From NCBI GenBank assembly GCA_031390175.1, contig JANMTF010000312.1, forward strand, positions 1 to 28,050: a stretch of DNA of 28,050 bases, in the 5' to 3' direction. The notes under the pieces are model-generated. The model was not told the DNA's origin. It worked only from the letters and a program-made list of their open reading frames with translations, and did not search any database. This DNA comes from JAAFIP01 sp031390175 (lineage in GTDB: Bacteria; Pseudomonadota; Gammaproteobacteria; Burkholderiales; Burkholderiaceae_C). The stretch's first letter is position 1. The number at the start of each line of letters is the position of its first letter. Below are positions 23,235 through 28,050 of this stretch, piece by piece. The position numbers and the translations under genes were made by a program.

Positions 23235-25148
23235 ATGGCCATCCCCAATAGCTTCATCCAGGAACTCATCGCCCGCGCCGACGTGGTAGAGATTGTGGGC
23301 AGGCACGTTCAGCTGAAAAAAGCCGGTGCTAATTACTCCGGCCTGTGCCCTTTTCATGGCGAAAAATCCCCCTCTTTCAGCGTCAGCCCCACCAAACAGT
23401 TCTACCACTGCTTTGGCTGCGGCAAAAACGGCAATGCCATCAGCTTCCTCATGGAGCACAACGGCATGAGTTTTATCGAGGCCATCAAAGATCTAGCCCA
23501 AAGCATGGGCATGCCCGTGCCCGAAGACGAGCGCAGCCCGCAAGAGCGGGCACGCGATGCACAGGTGAAAACCCAGCAAGCCTCGCTCACCGAGGTGTTG
23601 CTCAAAGCATCGGACGCCTACCGTGCACACCTGAAAGATTCTGAGCGCGGCAAAGCCTACTTTCGCCAGCGCGGCCTCACCGGTGAGATCGCAAAACACT
23701 ACGCGCTTGGCTACTCCCCCGAAGGCTGGCGCAGCCTGGCCAGTGTGTTCCCCAACTACGACGACCCGCTGCTGGTAGAAAGCGGCCTGGTGATCGAGCG
23801 GCCCGAGGACGATAACAAGCCAGACGGCGAGAAGAAAAAATACGACCGCTTTCGTGACCGTGTGATGTTCCCGATCCGCAACGTCAAGGGCGAGACCATC
23901 GGCTTTGGCGGGCGGGTGCTGGACAAAGGCGAGCCCAAGTACTTGAACTCGCCCGAGACTCCGGTATTTAGCAAAGGCCGCGAGCTGTATGGCCTGTTTG
24001 AGGCGAGGGCCGCGCTGCAAAAATCAGGCTTCGTATTGGTCACAGAAGGCTATATGGACGTGGTGGCGCTGGCGCAGCTAGGCTTTCCCAATGCCGTAGC
24101 CACGCTGGGGACTGCGTGCACCACCGACCATGTGCAAAAGCTGTTTCGCTTTACCGACCATGTGGTGTTCAGCTTTGACGGTGACGGCGCAGGCAGGCGC
24201 GCCGCGCGCAAGGCGCTGGACGGCGCTATACCGTTTGCCACCGACACCCGTACTGCCAAGTTTCTCTTCCTGCCGCCAGAGCATGACCCCGACAGCTTTG
24301 TGCGTGAGCACGGCGCTGAGGCCTTCTCCCGCTACATCAGTGAGGCAGTGCCTCTGTCGCGGTTTCTCATCGATGCCGCACGCGACGGTTGCGACCTAGA
24401 CGAGGCCGAAGGCCGCGCCCGTTTTGCCAGCCAAGCCAAGCCTCTATGGCTACCCCTGCCCGACGGCACGCTCAAACGCCAGATACTGCGCGAAATAGCC
24501 AGCCTAGTAGAGCTGGGTGAACACGAGCTCACCGACCTGTGGCTGCCCAATGCCGCGCCCGCCGCTGGCCGCAGCGCAGGCAAAGCCAGCAACGCTCCCT
24601 ACGTGCCCGGCAGTCGCGACGGCGAAGACCCCAACCAGTCCAAGCGCTTTGGCAGCAAATGGGCCAGAACTGGCGGCAAAACCGCTACCAACGCAGGCTA
24701 CACCGCGACACCGCGCCCCAGCGCCCTGCCCGGGCGCGCCGCACCCACCAGCCGCGCCGACCGCGCCCTGCAAATCTTACTGCTGGACAACCCCGCCTGG
24801 CAGCATCTGTCCAACGCCGAGCACCACCTGCTATGCGAGCTGCCCGCCCCGCACGGCGAGCTGTTCGCCTGGCTCGATGCGCAAATCCAAGAGCACGGCG
24901 CGCAAACCTGGGGCGCCCTGAGCGAAGGCCTGCGCGGCCAAGCCCATGAACGCGTGGCCCACAAACTGGTAGCGTCTGTGCCTGAAAATATCGAGAGTGA
25001 CAGCCAAGAGCTGGGCAGCATCTTGCTTAAGCTGCAAATCGACGCCGAAAGCTTGGAAATGCGCGAGTTGTCTAGCCAAATTGCCGACCCCATCAAGTTC
25101 GCCCGCTTCAAAGAACTGGATGCGCGGCGTAAAAGCCGCATCGCCTGA
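23235..25148 (+). CDS. dnaG: DNA primase
   Basis: A 637-residue primase that makes RNA primers for replication and binds DnaB helicase. The zinc-ribbon has C38, H41, C59 and C62 (LCPFHGEKSPSF, YHCFGCGKNGNA). The TOPRIM catalytic core has E271 (VTEGYMDVVALAQLG) and the D315-G-D317 metal site (FSFDGDGAGRRA). A Ser/Ala/Gly-rich linker (about 430-500) leads to the C-terminal DnaB-binding domain (from about 510, RALQILLLDNPAW). Length is slightly above the usual ~600 because of that linker. Start ATG 23235 fits the conserved MAIPNSFIQEL. It is followed by rpoD after 275 bases containing a separate promoter. Confidence 0.98.
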   Translation: MAIPNSFIQELIARADVVEIVGRHVQLKKAGANYSGLCPFHGEKSPSFSVSPTKQFYHCFGCGKNGNAISFLMEHNGMSFIEAIKDLAQSMGMPVPEDERSPQERARDAQVKTQQASLTEVLLKASDAYRAHLKDSERGKAYFRQRGLTGEIAKHYALGYSPEGWRSLASVFPNYDDPLLVESGLVIERPEDDNKPDGEKKKYDRFRDRVMFPIRNVKGETIGFGGRVLDKGEPKYLNSPETPVFSKGRELYGLFEARAALQKSGFVLVTEGYMDVVALAQLGFPNAVATLGTACTTDHVQKLFRFTDHVVFSFDGDGAGRRAARKALDGAIPFATDTRTAKFLFLPPEHDPDSFVREHGAEAFSRYISEAVPLSRFLIDAARDGCDLDEAEGRARFASQAKPLWLPLPDGTLKRQILREIASLVELGEHELTDLWLPNAAPAAGRSAGKASNAPYVPGSRDGEDPNQSKRFGSKWARTGGKTATNAGYTATPRPSALPGRAAPTSRADRALQILLLDNPAWQHLSNAEHHLLCELPAPHGELFAWLDAQIQEHGAQTWGALSEGLRGQAHERVAHKLVASVPENIESDSQELGSILLKLQIDAESLEMRELSSQIADPIKFARFKELDARRKSRIA

Positions 25149-25216
25149 ATCTATAGCCACGCAGGTGCGTGTTACATATTGAAGATCTAAAAGCACTCAA
25201 AAATTGGGTTTTTGGG

Positions 25217-25222
25217 TATAAT
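25217..25222 (+). promoter_or_regulatory. Candidate -10 box of the rpoD promoter
   Basis: A perfect TATAAT preceded by GGG, about 200 bases upstream of rpoD. The region 17 bases upstream (CACTCA) is a poor -35, so the promoter may depend on an activator or be weak. The leader from here to the ATG has no recognised riboswitch or tRNA. Confidence 0.45.
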
Positions 25223-25423
25223 CCATGTAACAGCAATTCAAGCGCGACAGCAGCACCTCCGTACCGGCCCCGAGCACCCTAGCGTCTCACTTGGTCACCA
25301 TCGCAAGGACTGCATTCCAAATGATCGCCCGTCCCACTTGGTTGTTAGACTCCCCGTTCCCTTCTGCGCCCCCGGCTTTCGCCTTGGTCGCGTATCTTCG
25401 CGTTTCGTTATTTTGAGGTGTTT

Positions 25424-27832
<2,409 letters not shown>

Positions 27833-27852
27833 ACCCCAGCTGAGACTCTTCA

Positions 27853-27893
27853 AAAAACCGCCCACGTGTCATGCGTGAGCGGTTTTTCTTTTT
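27853..27893 (+). terminator. Rho-independent terminator of rpoD
   Basis: AAAAACCGC (27853-27861) pairs with GCGGTTTTT (27879-27887), with CACG/CGTG continuing inside after one mismatch, and T-rich sequence follows to 27893. It starts 20 bases after the rpoD stop. Confidence 0.92.
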
Positions 27894-27958
27894 GTAGCGT
27901 TCAGTCATCAATTTTTTGACCAATTGGTGCATGCGAATCTGCTACGCTCAATGCTTCT

Positions 27959-28050
27959 ATGCACCCCAGTCTCGTCGTTCTCTTTCTAGCCCTTTTGCTG
28001 GGCATCCAACCCGTCACTACGGATCTTTACCTGCCAGCACTGCCTGCCAT
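27959..28050 (+). CDS. Bcr/CflA-type MFS drug exporter, N-terminal fragment
   Basis: Thirty codons run to the window edge. MHPSLVVLFLALLLGIQPVT is a first transmembrane helix and is followed by TDLYLPALPA, the TDLYLPALP signature of Bcr/CflA major-facilitator exporters (chloramphenicol, bicyclomycin, sulfonamide efflux). ATG 27959 is the only in-frame start seen, without an obvious ribosome-binding site. It lies about 65 bases after the rpoD terminator, so it has its own promoter; a TTGACC at 27916-27921 is a candidate -35 without a good -10. The rest of the gene is outside the window. Confidence 0.8.
   Translation, partial: MHPSLVVLFLALLLGIQPVTTDLYLPALPA

Overview
This 28 kb window reads as ordinary chromosome of a Gram-negative betaproteobacterium, most likely Burkholderiales/Comamonadaceae (a Rhodoferax- or Polaromonas-like lineage). 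Three things point there: GC-rich protein-level style, an RpoD with a long Lys/Ala/Pro-rich N-terminal extension, and many small palindromic intergenic repeats. The taxonomic call is inference from family resemblance; no 16S rRNA gene is present, and I saw no tRNA, rRNA, CRISPR array, prophage or complete insertion sequence.

Layout. 1-1125: 3' part of gcvP (glycine cleavage P-protein) carrying a short in-frame palindromic insert. 1126-2290: AT-richer scar zone with a TetR-regulator 3' remnant abutting a type I restriction hsdR 5' remnant, plus dispersed repeats. 2286-5549: a Cdd1/helix-hairpin-helix small protein, then a leftward cluster mesD (folate-independent methionine synthase) - nthA - nthB (nitrile hydratase) - cupin. 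5550-6015: non-coding block with two oppositely oriented copies of a structured repeat whose stems covary. 6016-8992 (leftward): Tat-exported amidohydrolase, VIT/CCC1 metal transporter, luciferase-like monooxygenase. 9084-12301 (rightward): type II NADH dehydrogenase, then a secreted lipoprotein with CILP-like and YfaP/DUF2135-like domains behind a highly palindromic leader. 12869-18036 (leftward): RND efflux adaptor and permease; the adaptor contains a large low-complexity insert that includes a 183-bp direct-repeat-bounded unit. 18202-19464 (leftward): rnhA preceded by a SAM methyltransferase, start and stop codons abutting. 19579-27832 (rightward): mltD, a 7TMR-DISM sensor with a degenerate GGDEF domain, dnaG and rpoD. 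27959-end: start of a Bcr/CflA drug exporter.

How the genes fit together. dnaG-rpoD is the core of the macromolecular-synthesis operon, without rpsU next to it in this window. The RND pair is a two-gene efflux operon with two candidate operators in its leader. The nitrile hydratase genes lack the usual adjacent activator gene; a cupin occupies that position. The most unusual theme is repeat biology: at least four kinds of small palindromic element, two of which sit in frame inside conserved protein-coding genes (gcvP and the RND adaptor), while another family (five copies) sits in intergenic regions and in one case supplies a gene's stop codon. I did not find a convincing complete new defence or biosynthetic system.
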